Below are positions 9,421 to 18,217 of a stretch of DNA of 64,000 bases, piece by piece (position 1 is the first letter of the stretch; each line of letters starts with the position of its first letter). The stretch spans positions 868,001 to 932,000 of the forward strand of contig NZ_CP137734.1 of assembly GCF_033406955.1 (NCBI RefSeq), given 5' to 3'. This DNA comes from Streptomyces violaceoruber (GTDB lineage Bacteria; Actinomycetota; Actinomycetes; Streptomycetales; Streptomycetaceae). Below the pieces are notes generated by a model, which was not told where the DNA came from, did not search any database, and was given only the letters and a program-made list of their open reading frames with translations. Made by a program: the position numbers and the translations under genes.

Positions 9421-10856
9421 GCGGGGCCCCCGGCGAGCAGCGCGGTGACCGCCCCGCGGAAGCGGGTGCGGCGCTCGGTGGCCTCGTCGGTGGTGATGCG
9501 GGGCTCGTACACGGTGGTGGGTCCGGCGCCGGGGAGCACCTCGGCGAGGGTGCGGGCGGGGTCCGCGCCGAGCCGGGCGAGGGTGCCGACGCCGAGCGCG
9601 GTGGCGTCGGGCAGCGCGGACACCTCGACGGGGCGTTGCAGCAGGTCGGCCTGGGTCTGCATGAGGAGCGCGGAGCGGGTGAGGCCGCCGTCGACGCGCA
9701 GGACCGTCAGCGGGGTGCCGAGGTCGGCCGCGGCGGCGTCGGCGAGTTCGGCGACCTGGGCGGCGAGGCCCTCGCACAGGGCGCGCACCAGGTGCCCGGG
9801 GGCGGTGTCCAGGCCGAGGCCGGTGAGCGAGCCGCGCAGGTCGCCGCGCCACCAGGGGGCGGCCAGCCCGGCCAGTGCCGGGACGAAGGTGACGCCGCCG
9901 GTGTCGGGCACCGTGGCGCCCACGGGGTCGAGGTCGGCGGCGCCGGTGATGACGCCGAGGCCGGTGAGCCAGCGTACGGCGGAGGCGGCGGTGTACACCT
10001 GGCCGTCCAGGCAGTGGTCGGCGCGGCCGCCGAGCCGCCAGGCGACGCAGGCGGCCAGGCCCGAGGCGCCCCGGCGCGGTGTGCCGCCGGTGTGGGCGAG
10101 GAGGAAGGCGCCGGTGCCGTAGGTGCACTTGGCGGTGCCGGGTTCGGTGACGCGCTGGGCGAGCAGCGCGGCCTGCTGGTCGACGGCGAGTCCGGTGAGC
10201 GGGAGTTCGGGCCCGAAGGCCCGCACCGTGCCGACGTGGGCGGCGTTGTCCACGACGGCCGGGAGCCGTTCGCCGGTCAGGCCGTACAGCTCCAGGGCGC
10301 GCGGCGACCACTCGACGCGGTCGAGGTCGAGGAGCTGGGTGCGGGAGGCGGTCGCGGCGTCCGTGACGTGGGCGCCGGTGAGGCGGTGGACCAGCCAGCT
10401 GTCGGAGGTGGTGACCTGTCCCTCGCGGGTGAGGTGCCGTCGTATCCAGGCCATTTTCGGTGCGGCGAAGTACGGGTCCAGGGGCAGGCCGGTGAGGTGG
10501 CGCAGTTCGTCCGCGTGGTCGCCGAGTTCGGCACAGAGGGATGCCGCCCTGCGGTCCTGCCAGACCAGTGCGTCGGTGAGCGGACGGCCGGTGTCCGGGT
10601 CCCAGGCGAGCACCGTCTCGCCCTGGTTGGCCAGGCCCAGCGCGGTGACCGGCTCGCCGGCGTCGGCGAGCGCCCGGTGCCCGGCGTCGACCACCGAGCC
10701 GTACAGCTCCTCCGGGTCCACCTCGACCAGGCCGCCGGGCAGGTAGCGGGGCCGGACCTCGGCGAATCCGGTGCCGACGACGCCCCGTTCGGGGCAGATC
10801 ACCAGCGCCTTGGTGCCGGACGTGCCCTGGTCGACGGCGAGTACCGCGTCCGGCAT
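9417..10856 (-). CDS. glpK: Glycerol kinase (FGGY family)
   Basis: First gene of the glycerol operon, 479 residues. The ATG at 10856 follows a GGGAGG ribosome binding site. The FGGY phosphate-binding motif AVDQGTSGTKALV opens the protein. LVWQDRRAA, ALLAQRV and the late ATP-site motif RVDGGLTRSALLMQ are also present. It phosphorylates glycerol to glycerol-3-phosphate in the cytoplasm. It is slightly shorter than the ~500-residue GlpK norm, and other FGGY sugar kinases look alike, but the two downstream genes support glycerol. A perfect palindrome lies about 80 bases upstream of the start and may be its operator. Confidence 0.85.
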   Translation of the reverse strand: MPDAVLAVDQGTSGTKALVICPERGVVGTGFAEVRPRYLPGGLVEVDPEELYGSVVDAGHRALADAGEPVTALGLANQGETVLAWDPDTGRPLTDALVWQDRRAASLCAELGDHADELRHLTGLPLDPYFAAPKMAWIRRHLTREGQVTTSDSWLVHRLTGAHVTDAATASRTQLLDLDRVEWSPRALELYGLTGERLPAVVDNAAHVGTVRAFGPELPLTGLAVDQQAALLAQRVTEPGTAKCTYGTGAFLLAHTGGTPRRGASGLAACVAWRLGGRADHCLDGQVYTAASAVRWLTGLGVITGAADLDPVGATVPDTGGVTFVPALAGLAAPWWRGDLRGSLTGLGLDTAPGHLVRALCEGLAAQVAELADAAAADLGTPLTVLRVDGGLTRSALLMQTQADLLQRPVEVSALPDATALGVGTLARLGADPARTLAEVLPGAGPTTVYEPRITTDEATERRTRFRGAVTALLAGGPA

Positions 10857-10937
10857 CGACACCTCCCGGCTCCCGCGCCGACGGTCTCGGCGATCACTGC
10901 GCGCCAGCCTGCCCGCACGGACACACCGCGTCAAGAG

Positions 10938-10954
10938 TGACTGACGGTCAGTCA
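10938..10954. promoter_or_regulatory. 17-bp perfect palindrome upstream of the glycerol operon
   Basis: TGACTGACGGTCAGTCA is a perfect palindrome (8-bp arms around one G), the form of operator bound by TetR-like dimers. It lies 82 bases before the glpK start, in the region shared with the plus-strand gene at 11129. No regulator gene is adjacent. The operator role is inferred. Confidence 0.5.
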
Positions 10955-11001
10955 GTTAGCCCTGGTGGCAACGTTTTTGCGCCGCTGTGGCAAAAGCGAA
11001 C

Positions 11002-11022
11002 AGAGGCGGAACCTCCGCCTCT
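11002..11022. promoter_or_regulatory. Hairpin / inverted repeat in the glpK-11129 intergenic region
   Basis: AGAGGCGGA, three bases, then TCCGCCTCT form a perfect 9-bp inverted repeat followed by ATAGTG. Just before it, TTTTGC and GCAAAA make another short inverted repeat. No run of T follows, so a terminator is less likely than a control element or part of the promoter for the gene at 11129. Confidence 0.35.
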
Positions 11023-11128
11023 ATAGTGTGCGCCGACCGCTCGACCACCGCACCACCGCCCCCGGGGAGGGCTGTTTGTCACGCCATGCTGCCGTACGGT
11101 CCGTTCCGCTCGTCGCAGCGGGCGTGTG

Positions 11129-12139
11129 ATGGCCAGAGACGGAGCACAGCCCGCCTACGACCCCGCCGGCCACGACACGGCGCTGCGCTCCGCCCTCCAG
11201 GAGGTGCGGGCCGGGCGCTGGATGTCGATGCGCATCCTGCTGGAGCAGACCGGCACCTGGTCGCAGTGGACGCGGCGCACCCAGGTGCTGGCCGCCTCCG
11301 CGGCCGGTACGGACGTGGTGCGGGCCTGGCTCGCCGAGGAGCCGCACAGTGTGGCGGGCGCGGTCATGCACGCCCGGGTGGTCGTGGAGCGTGCGCTGCG
11401 GGCGCACCGCGAGGCCCACCCCCGCACGCGCGAGCTGTGGCTCCAGGCCTGGCACGCCTGCGACGCGGCGACGCGGGCCGCGCCCCACGACCCGGTGCCG
11501 TGGGTGTGCCTGCTGGCGCTGGCCCGGCTGGACGAGGGCCCGCGCTGGGAGGAGCACCGGATGGCGCCGCCGGAGCCGATGCTGCCGCCGGGACCGTGGG
11601 GGCTGCTCGCCGAGGCCGGCAAGCGCGACCCGTACAACCGGGAGGCCCACCACCGCATGCTGCAGTTCTTCCATCCGCGCGGCGGCTCCGACCGCCTTGC
11701 CCGGGCGGCGGGGTTCGCGCACTGGGCGGCGGGCTCGGCGCCCCCGGGCTCGGCGCTGCACGTACTGCCGCTGTACGTGCGGGTGGAGCGCTACCGCCGT
11801 TCGGGCGCGCGGGAGGCGGCACTGGATCTGCACTGGGTGGCGGAGGACGCCACCCGCGAGGCCCGGCAGGCCTTCGACTCCTGGTTCACGCTCTCCCCGC
11901 TGGACGAGCGCTCCCTGCCGGACCTGAACCACCTGGCCCACGCCCTGTGGGGCGCCCTCCGGTTCCGGGAGGCGAACCAGGTGTTCGACGCGCTCGGCCC
12001 CTACTGGACGCCGCTGCCCTGGGCCTGCCGGGCCCCGGGCGACGGTTCGGCCGGGCGGGCGGTGGAGGTGTTCCTCCAGGCCCGCACGCGCAGCCGTTCG
12101 GCCGCCCGTGGCCGCGGCCACGGCCGACGGCGCCCCTGA
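11129..12139 (+). CDS. Conserved hypothetical protein, Trp/Arg-rich helical
   Basis: A 336-residue soluble protein without a domain I can name. It is largely helical and rich in Trp, Arg and Ala (WMSMRILLEQTGTW, WLQAWHACDAAT), with a possible helical-repeat region at about residues 80-300 and a basic, low-complexity tail (SRSAARGRGHGRR). A GTG directly precedes the ATG at 11129; either could be the start, and the ribosome binding site is weak. It lies 31 bases before the amino-acid permease on the same strand, so the two may be co-transcribed. No signal peptide or membrane segment is visible. Confidence 0.7.
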   Translation: MARDGAQPAYDPAGHDTALRSALQEVRAGRWMSMRILLEQTGTWSQWTRRTQVLAASAAGTDVVRAWLAEEPHSVAGAVMHARVVVERALRAHREAHPRTRELWLQAWHACDAATRAAPHDPVPWVCLLALARLDEGPRWEEHRMAPPEPMLPPGPWGLLAEAGKRDPYNREAHHRMLQFFHPRGGSDRLARAAGFAHWAAGSAPPGSALHVLPLYVRVERYRRSGAREAALDLHWVAEDATREARQAFDSWFTLSPLDERSLPDLNHLAHALWGALRFREANQVFDALGPYWTPLPWACRAPGDGSAGRAVEVFLQARTRSRSAARGRGHGRRRP

Positions 12140-12170
12140 CCCCCCACCCTTGCGTCCCCGGAGGTTTGCC

Positions 12171-13685
12171 ATGTCCCGCCCCTTGGAACCGTCCGCCACC
12201 GACGAGGAACAGCGCCTGCGCGAACTCGGCTACCGGCCGGTGCTGGCCCGCCGCATGGGCGGCTTCGGCAACTTCGCGATCAGCTTCTCGGTGATCTCGA
12301 TCCTCTCCGGCTGCATGACCCTGTACGGCTTCGGCATGGGCACCGGCGGCCCCGCCGTGATGCTGTGGGGCTGGGCGGGCGTCGGCCTGTTCGTGCTGTG
12401 CGTCGGGATGGCGCTGGCGGAGGTGACCAGCGCGTATCCGACGTCGGGCGCGCTGTACTACATGGCCGACCGGCTCGGTGGCCGCCGCTGGGGCTGGTAC
12501 ACCGGCTGGCTGAACCTGCTGGGACTGCTCGGCGCGATCGCCGGGATCGACTACGGGGCCGCACTGTTCACGGGCGCGTTCCTGAACCTGCAGTGGGGCT
12601 TCGAACCGACGCCGGAGAAGACGATGCTGATCTTCGTCGTGATCCTGCTGCTGCACGCCACCCTCAACCTCTTCGGCGTGCGGCTGGTCAGCGTGCTCAA
12701 CTCCATCAGCGTGTGGTGGCACCTGGCCGGGGTCGCGCTGATCGTCGGCGCGCTGGTGATCGTCCCCGACCACCACCAGTCGCCGTCCTTCGTCTTCACC
12801 GAGTTCGTCAACGACACCGGCTGGGAGAACCCGCTGTACGTGGCCGCGATCGGCCTGCTGCTCGCGCAGTACACCTTCTCCGGCTACGACGCCTCCGCCC
12901 ACCTGTCCGAGGAGACCTCGAACGCCTCGGTGTCGGCGGCACGCGGCATCGTGCGGGCCATCTGGGTGTCGTGGCTGGCGGGCTTCGTGCTGCTGGCGGG
13001 ACTGACCTTCGCCATCCAGGACTACGACGCGACGCGCGACACCGCGACCGGGGTGCCGCCCGCGCAGATCCTCCTCGACGGGCTGGGCACGGACGGCGCG
13101 AGCGCGCTGCTCCTCGTGGTGATCGTGGCGCAGTTGTTCTGCGGCAACGCCGAGGTGGCCGCCGCCAGCCGGATGGTGTTCGCGTTCAGCCGGGACGGCG
13201 CCCTGCCCGGCTCGTCGCTGTGGCGCAAGGTGTCCGCCCGCACCCAGACCCCGGTCGCCGCGGTGTGGCTGTCGGTGGCGGTGGCCTGTCTGCTGGCGCT
13301 GCCGTCCCTGTACTCCGCCACGGCGTACGGCGCGGTGACCGCCATCAACGTCATCGGCATCACCCCGGCGTACGCGATCCCGGTGCTGCTGCGGCTGCGG
13401 GCCGGCGACCGGTTCACGCCGGGGCCCTGGAACCTGGGCCGGTGGAGCAGGCCGGTCGGGTGGGTCGCGGTGGTGTGGGTGGCGTTGGTCACCGTGCTGT
13501 TCTGCCTCCCCCAGTCGTCCCCGGTGACGGCCGACACGATGAACTACGCCGTCGTGGCCCTGGTCGTCGTACTGGTATTGGCCACGGTGTGGTGGTTCGT
13601 CGCCCGCCGTTCGTACGGCACGCCGACGACCGCCGCCTACGGCGACGACCGTGAGCAGGCGGAACTCGCCGAGGGCATCGTCTGA
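12171..13685 (+). CDS. APC-family amino acid permease
   Basis: A 504-residue integral membrane transporter with about 12-13 hydrophobic helices. The ATG at 12171 follows GGAGG. The amino acid/polyamine/organocation family is shown by the first helix (FGNFAISFSVISILSG), the VTSAYPTSGALYYMADRLGG segment after helix 2 and the SAHLSEET motif after helix 6. The subgroup resembles GABA/choline permeases (BAT1/HNM1-like), but substrate choice cannot be settled from sequence. It follows the hypothetical gene by 31 bases and is separated from the mechanosensitive channel by 154 bases, in which no clear element was found. Confidence 0.87.
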   Translation: MSRPLEPSATDEEQRLRELGYRPVLARRMGGFGNFAISFSVISILSGCMTLYGFGMGTGGPAVMLWGWAGVGLFVLCVGMALAEVTSAYPTSGALYYMADRLGGRRWGWYTGWLNLLGLLGAIAGIDYGAALFTGAFLNLQWGFEPTPEKTMLIFVVILLLHATLNLFGVRLVSVLNSISVWWHLAGVALIVGALVIVPDHHQSPSFVFTEFVNDTGWENPLYVAAIGLLLAQYTFSGYDASAHLSEETSNASVSAARGIVRAIWVSWLAGFVLLAGLTFAIQDYDATRDTATGVPPAQILLDGLGTDGASALLLVVIVAQLFCGNAEVAAASRMVFAFSRDGALPGSSLWRKVSARTQTPVAAVWLSVAVACLLALPSLYSATAYGAVTAINVIGITPAYAIPVLLRLRAGDRFTPGPWNLGRWSRPVGWVAVVWVALVTVLFCLPQSSPVTADTMNYAVVALVVVLVLATVWWFVARRSYGTPTTAAYGDDREQAELAEGIV

Positions 13686-13839
13686 AACGCCCCGTTCCGC
13701 GCCTCGGCACGGTACGGAACACCGCCCGGGATACGGCAGGATGAGCCCTCGCGCCGGTCGAACTGTCTTGCGGTTCGGTCTGATCGCACGTACCCGACAT
13801 CCCGTAGGCGTTCCGTAGGCATTCCGTTGGAGGCGGCCG

Positions 13840-14919
13840 GTGACCGAGGACCTGACCATGGACCATCTGCTGCCCGCCGGCATCGCGCTGGGGGCGGGTC
13901 TGCTGGGGGCGTTCCTGCTGCGGATGCTGCTGCGCTGGCTGGCGGGCCATGCCGGGCGCACCCGCTGGGGCGGCGACGACGTGATCGTGGCCGCGCTGCG
14001 CACGGTGGCGCCGTGGGCGGCGGTCGCGGCCGGGGTGGCCGGTGCGGCGGCGGCGCTGCCGCTGACCCGGGCGGTGCAGCACGGCGTCAACCAGGTGCTG
14101 ACGGTGCTGCTGATCTTCGTGGCGACGGTGACGGCGGCCCGGGTGGTCGCCGGTCTGGTGCGGACGGTGACGACCTCGCGCTCCGGGGTCGCCGGGTCGG
14201 CCACGATCTTCGTCAACATCACCCGGATCCTGGTGCTGGCCATCGGCTTCCTGGTGATGCTGCAGACGCTGGGCGTCTCCATCGCGCCGATGCTGACCGC
14301 CCTGGGCGTGGGCGGTCTGGCGGTGGCGCTGGCCCTCCAGGACACGCTGGCCAACCTCTTCGCGGGCATCCACATCCTCGCTTCCAAGACCGTGCAGCCG
14401 GGCGACTACATCCAGCTCAGCAGCGGCGAGGAGGGCTACGTCGAGGACATCAACTGGCGCCAGACCACCGTGCGCGAGCTGTCCAACAACCTGGTGGTGA
14501 TCCCGAACGGACAGCTCGCGAAGTCGAACATGACCAACTTCATGAGGCCCGAACAGCGGCTGACCGTGCTGGTCCAGGTCGGCGTCTCCTACGACAGTGA
14601 CCTGGACCACGTGGAGCGGGTGACGACCGAGGTGATCGCCGAGGTGATGGCGGAGGTCAGCGGCGCGGTGCCGGACCACGAGCCGGCGATCCGCTTCCAC
14701 ACCTTCGGCGACTCGCGGATCGGTTTCACGGTGATCCTCGGCGTGGGCGAGTTCAGCGACCAGTACCGGATCAAGCACGAGTTCATCAAGCGGCTGCACC
14801 GGCGCTACCGCGCGGAGGGCATCCGGATCCCGTCGCCCGCCCGGACGGTCGCGCTCCAGCAGGGGGCCGTGGTCCTGCCGCAGCAGCGGGCGGGCGAGGA
14901 CGTCGTCCCGCTCCCCTGA
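13840..14919 (+). CDS. MscS-family mechanosensitive ion channel
   Basis: A 359-residue membrane protein. GTG start at 13840 after TTGGAGG. Hydrophobic helices occupy the first ~170 residues, with the pore-lining helix and the start of the beta domain in GVGGLAVALALQDTLANLF, followed by HILASKTVQPGDYI. The soluble vestibule (VVIPNGQLAKSNMTNF) and an alpha-beta C-terminal domain complete the fold. It would release solutes upon hypo-osmotic shock. The acidic/Gln-rich last 30 residues are unremarkable. Transcribed alone, about 100 bases before icd. Confidence 0.87.
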   Translation: MTEDLTMDHLLPAGIALGAGLLGAFLLRMLLRWLAGHAGRTRWGGDDVIVAALRTVAPWAAVAAGVAGAAAALPLTRAVQHGVNQVLTVLLIFVATVTAARVVAGLVRTVTTSRSGVAGSATIFVNITRILVLAIGFLVMLQTLGVSIAPMLTALGVGGLAVALALQDTLANLFAGIHILASKTVQPGDYIQLSSGEEGYVEDINWRQTTVRELSNNLVVIPNGQLAKSNMTNFMRPEQRLTVLVQVGVSYDSDLDHVERVTTEVIAEVMAEVSGAVPDHEPAIRFHTFGDSRIGFTVILGVGEFSDQYRIKHEFIKRLHRRYRAEGIRIPSPARTVALQQGAVVLPQQRAGEDVVPLP

Positions 14920-14975
14920 GCGCGGCGTGGCCGGAATCTGGGTGCGACCCCTGTCGAGCCGGGGACGGTCACGAG

Positions 14976-14991
14976 ATATCTTGATGTCGAG
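14976..14991. promoter_or_regulatory. Imperfect palindrome upstream of isocitrate dehydrogenase
   Basis: TATCTTGATGTCGAGC contains CTTGA-TG-TCGAG, a one-mismatch inverted repeat, in the 102-base gap before icd, about 30 bases from the start. Its AT-richness stands out. It could be an operator or part of the promoter; the regulator is unknown. Confidence 0.35.
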
Positions 14992-15021
14992 CAATGTTGC
15001 AGACGTGGAGCGGAGCACCCG

Positions 15022-17241
15022 GTGACTGACTCGACCATCATCTATACACACACTGACGAGGCCCCGGCCCTGGCGACGTATTCGTTCCTGCCGGTGGTCC
15101 GGGCGTACGCCTCGCAGGCGGGTGTCGCGGTCGAGACCCGCGACATCTCGCTGGCCGGCCGCATCATCGCCCTGTTCCCGGAGTACCTCACCGAGGACCA
15201 GCGCATCCCGGACGCCCTCGCGGAGCTGGGCGAGCTGGCCAAGACGCCCGCCGCCAACATCATCAAGCTGCCGAACATCTCGGCGTCCATCCCGCAGCTC
15301 AAGGCCGCCGTCGCCGAGCTGCAGGGCCAGGGCTACGCGCTGCCGGCCTACCCGGACGACCCGAAGACCGACGAGGAGCGCGACATCCGCGCCCGCTACG
15401 ACAAGGTCAAGGGCTCCGCGGTCAACCCGGTCCTGCGCGAGGGCAACTCCGACCGGCGCGCCCCGGCGTCGGTGAAGAACTACGCCAAGACCCACCCGCA
15501 CCGCATGGGCGCCTGGACCGGCGAGTCCAAGACCAACGTGGCGACCATGGGCGAGAACGACTTCCGCTCCACCGAGAAGTCCGCGGTGATCGCCGAGGAC
15601 GGCACCCTGCGGATCGAGCTGGTCGGCGACGACGGCACCACCACCGTGCTGCGCGAGTCGGTGCCGGTGAAGAAGGACGAGGTCGTCGACGCCTCCGTGC
15701 TGCGCGTCGCCGCCCTGCGCGAGTTCCTCACCGCGCAGGTCGCCCGCGCCAAGGCCGAGGGCATCCTCTACTCGGTGCACCTGAAGGCCACGATGATGAA
15801 GGTCTCCGACCCGATCATCTTCGGCCACGTGGTCCGCGCCTTCTTCCCGAAGACCTTCGCCCAGTACGGCGACGTGCTCGCCAAGGCCGGCCTCACCCCG
15901 AACGACGGCCTGGGCGGCATCTACAAGGGCCTGGAGTCCCTGCCCGAGGGCGCCGAGATCAAGGCGTCCTTCGACGCCGAGCTGGCCGAGGGCCCGGAGC
16001 TGGCCATGGTCGACTCCGACAAGGGCATCACCAACCTGCACGTGCCCTCGGACGTCATCATCGACGCGTCCATGCCGGCCATGATCCGCACCTCCGGTCA
16101 CATGTGGGGCGCGGACGGCGGCGAGCACGACGCCCTCGCCGTGATCCCGGACTCCTCGTACGCCGGTGTGTACCAGGCCGTCATCGAGGACTGCCGCGCC
16201 AACGGCGCCTACGACCCCTCCACCATGGGTTCGGTCCCGAACGTCGGCCTCATGGCGCAGAAGGCCGAGGAGTACGGCAGCCACGACAAGACCTTCGAGA
16301 TCCCCACCACGGGCACCGTCCGCCTGGTCGACGCCGCGGGCAACGCGGTGCTGGAGCAGACGGTCTCCGCCGGTGACATCTTCCGCGCCTGCCAGACCAA
16401 GGACGCGCCGATCCGCGACTGGGTGAAGCTGGCCGTCACCCGCGCCCGCGCCACCGGCGACCCGGCCGTCTTCTGGCTGGACGAGGGCCGCGCCCACGAC
16501 GCCAACCTGATCGCCAAGGTCAAGCAGTACCTGACGGAGCACGACACCGAGGGCCTGGACATCCGGATCCTCGACCCGGTCGAGGCGACCAAGCTGTCGG
16601 TGGAGCGCATCCGCCGCGGCGAGAACACCATCTCGGTCACCGGCAACGTGCTGCGCGACTACCTGACCGACCTGTTCCCGATCCTGGAGCTGGGCACCAG
16701 CGCCAAGATGCTGTCGGTCGTCCCGCTGATGGCGGGCGGCGGCCTCTTCGAGACCGGTGCCGGCGGTTCGGCCCCGAAGCACGTGCAGCAGCTGGTCAAG
16801 GAGGACTACCTGCGCTGGGACTCGCTCGGTGAGTTCTTCGCCCTGGTGCCGTCCCTGGAGAAGTACGCCGAGGCCACGGGCAACGGCAAGGCCAAGGTCC
16901 TCGCCGACACCCTCGACCGCGCCACGGCGACGTTCCTCAACGAGGACAAGTCCCCGACCCGCCGCGTCGGCGGCATCGACAACCGCGGCAGCCACTTCTA
17001 CCTGTCCCTGTACTGGGCGCAGGAGCTGGCGAAGCAGACCGACGACGCGGACCTGGCCAAGGCCTTCGCCCCGCTCGCCGAGACGCTCACCGCGAGCGAG
17101 CAGAAGATCGTCGAGGAGCTGAACGCCGTCCAGGGCAAGCCGGCCGAGATCGGCGGCTACTACCAGCCCGACCCGGCCAAGGCCGCCAAGATCATGCGCC
17201 CGTCGACCACCTGGAACGAGGCGCTGGCGTCCCTCGCCTGA
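15022..17241 (+). CDS. icd: NADP-dependent isocitrate dehydrogenase, monomeric type
   Basis: A 739-residue TCA-cycle enzyme converting isocitrate to 2-oxoglutarate and CO2 with NADP. The monomeric family is clear from length (~740) and from motifs such as [63 protein letters not shown] and [15 protein letters not shown]. The start is the GTG at 15022. The gene stands alone, with a near-palindrome upstream and a hairpin after the stop. Codon use is strongly biased to C at third positions, more so than its neighbours, as expected of a highly expressed gene. This is the standard Streptomyces isocitrate dehydrogenase. Confidence 0.97.
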   Translation: MTDSTIIYTHTDEAPALATYSFLPVVRAYASQAGVAVETRDISLAGRIIALFPEYLTEDQRIPDALAELGELAKTPAANIIKLPNISASIPQLKAAVAELQGQGYALPAYPDDPKTDEERDIRARYDKVKGSAVNPVLREGNSDRRAPASVKNYAKTHPHRMGAWTGESKTNVATMGENDFRSTEKSAVIAEDGTLRIELVGDDGTTTVLRESVPVKKDEVVDASVLRVAALREFLTAQVARAKAEGILYSVHLKATMMKVSDPIIFGHVVRAFFPKTFAQYGDVLAKAGLTPNDGLGGIYKGLESLPEGAEIKASFDAELAEGPELAMVDSDKGITNLHVPSDVIIDASMPAMIRTSGHMWGADGGEHDALAVIPDSSYAGVYQAVIEDCRANGAYDPSTMGSVPNVGLMAQKAEEYGSHDKTFEIPTTGTVRLVDAAGNAVLEQTVSAGDIFRACQTKDAPIRDWVKLAVTRARATGDPAVFWLDEGRAHDANLIAKVKQYLTEHDTEGLDIRILDPVEATKLSVERIRRGENTISVTGNVLRDYLTDLFPILELGTSAKMLSVVPLMAGGGLFETGAGGSAPKHVQQLVKEDYLRWDSLGEFFALVPSLEKYAEATGNGKAKVLADTLDRATATFLNEDKSPTRRVGGIDNRGSHFYLSLYWAQELAKQTDDADLAKAFAPLAETLTASEQKIVEELNAVQGKPAEIGGYYQPDPAKAAKIMRPSTTWNEALASLA

Positions 17242-17269
17242 TCCTCGGGAGCCCCGCGCACCCCACGGG

Positions 17270-17300
17270 CACCCCGTTTCCGTTCGGCGGAGGCGGGGTG
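17270..17300 (+). terminator. Hairpin after icd
   Basis: CACCCCG (17270-17276) pairs with CGGGGTG (17294-17300), with a smaller inner pair CCG/CGG, starting 28 bases after the icd stop. There is no T tract, which is common in Streptomyces terminators. Confidence 0.55.
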
Positions 17301-17340
17301 TCCGTCTGTCTGCCGTCCCCCGACCTCCGGAGCACTCCTC

Positions 17341-18138
17341 ATGACCGACGCCCCCGCCTCGTTCGCACTCGTCCCGGGCGCGGCCGCGTCCCCGGTGATC
17401 CTGCACGTCCCGCACTCCTCCCGCGAGATCCCGGCCGGCGTGCGCAGCGGCATCGTCCTGTCCGACGCCGAGCTGGAGCGGGAGCTGGACCACATGACCG
17501 ACTCGCACACCGCGGAGATCGCCGGGCGGGCCGCCGGGCTGGCCGGCCTCACGCCCTGGCGGTTCGTGAACCGGGTGTCGCGGCTGGTGGTCGACCCGGA
17601 GCGGTTCCCTGACGAACGGGAGGAGATGGCCGCCGTCGGGATGGGCGCCGTGTACACGCGGACGTCGCACCGCGAGGAGCTGCGCCGTGCGGACACGGAC
17701 CCCGGGCCGCTGATCGAGCGGTACTTCCGGCCGTACGCGCGGGCCATGACCGAGGCGGTGGCCGACCGGCTCGCGGCCACCGGACGGGCCGTGATCGTCG
17801 ACGTGCACTCCTACCCGGCCCAGCCGCTCCCCTACGAACTGCACGGCGGGGGCCCGCGCCCGCCCGTCTGCCTGGGCACCGACGCCTTCCACACGCCGCC
17901 CGGGCTGCTCGCCGCGGCCCGGGAGGCGTTCGCCCCCTGCGGGGAGACCGGCCTGGACAGCCCGTTCAGCGGGACGTACGTACCGCTGGACTTCTACGGC
18001 ACGCGGAGCGAGGTCGGTGCGCTGATGGTGGAGATCCGCCGGGACACCTACATGACGGAGCCGGGCGGTCCGGCCGGGCCGGGGCTGTCCCGGCTCGCCG
18101 GGTCGCTGGCGGCGCTCGTCGACGCCGTGTCCGGCTGA
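17341..18138 (+). CDS. N-formylglutamate amidohydrolase family protein
   Basis: A 265-residue enzyme of the FGase (HutG-type) family. Visible motifs: VILHVPHSSREIP near the N-terminus, DHMTDSHT, RLVVDPERF near residue 80, DVHSYPAQPLPYE near 155 and SPFSGTYVP near 205. His and Asp/Glu in these motifs would bind zinc. Hydrolysis of N-formylglutamate to formate and glutamate is the family reaction, but no histidine-degradation genes are adjacent, so a related N-acyl substrate is possible. It follows icd by 100 bases in the same direction beyond a terminator-like hairpin. Confidence 0.85.
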   Translation: MTDAPASFALVPGAAASPVILHVPHSSREIPAGVRSGIVLSDAELERELDHMTDSHTAEIAGRAAGLAGLTPWRFVNRVSRLVVDPERFPDEREEMAAVGMGAVYTRTSHREELRRADTDPGPLIERYFRPYARAMTEAVADRLAATGRAVIVDVHSYPAQPLPYELHGGGPRPPVCLGTDAFHTPPGLLAAAREAFAPCGETGLDSPFSGTYVPLDFYGTRSEVGALMVEIRRDTYMTEPGGPAGPGLSRLAGSLAALVDAVSG

Positions 18139-18217
18139 GGACGACCGGCCGCTCCGGTCCCACCGGCTGGAGCACTCCCGCGCGACAGCCGGGCGGGGGC
18201 GCGGCGAGGGTGGGGGG

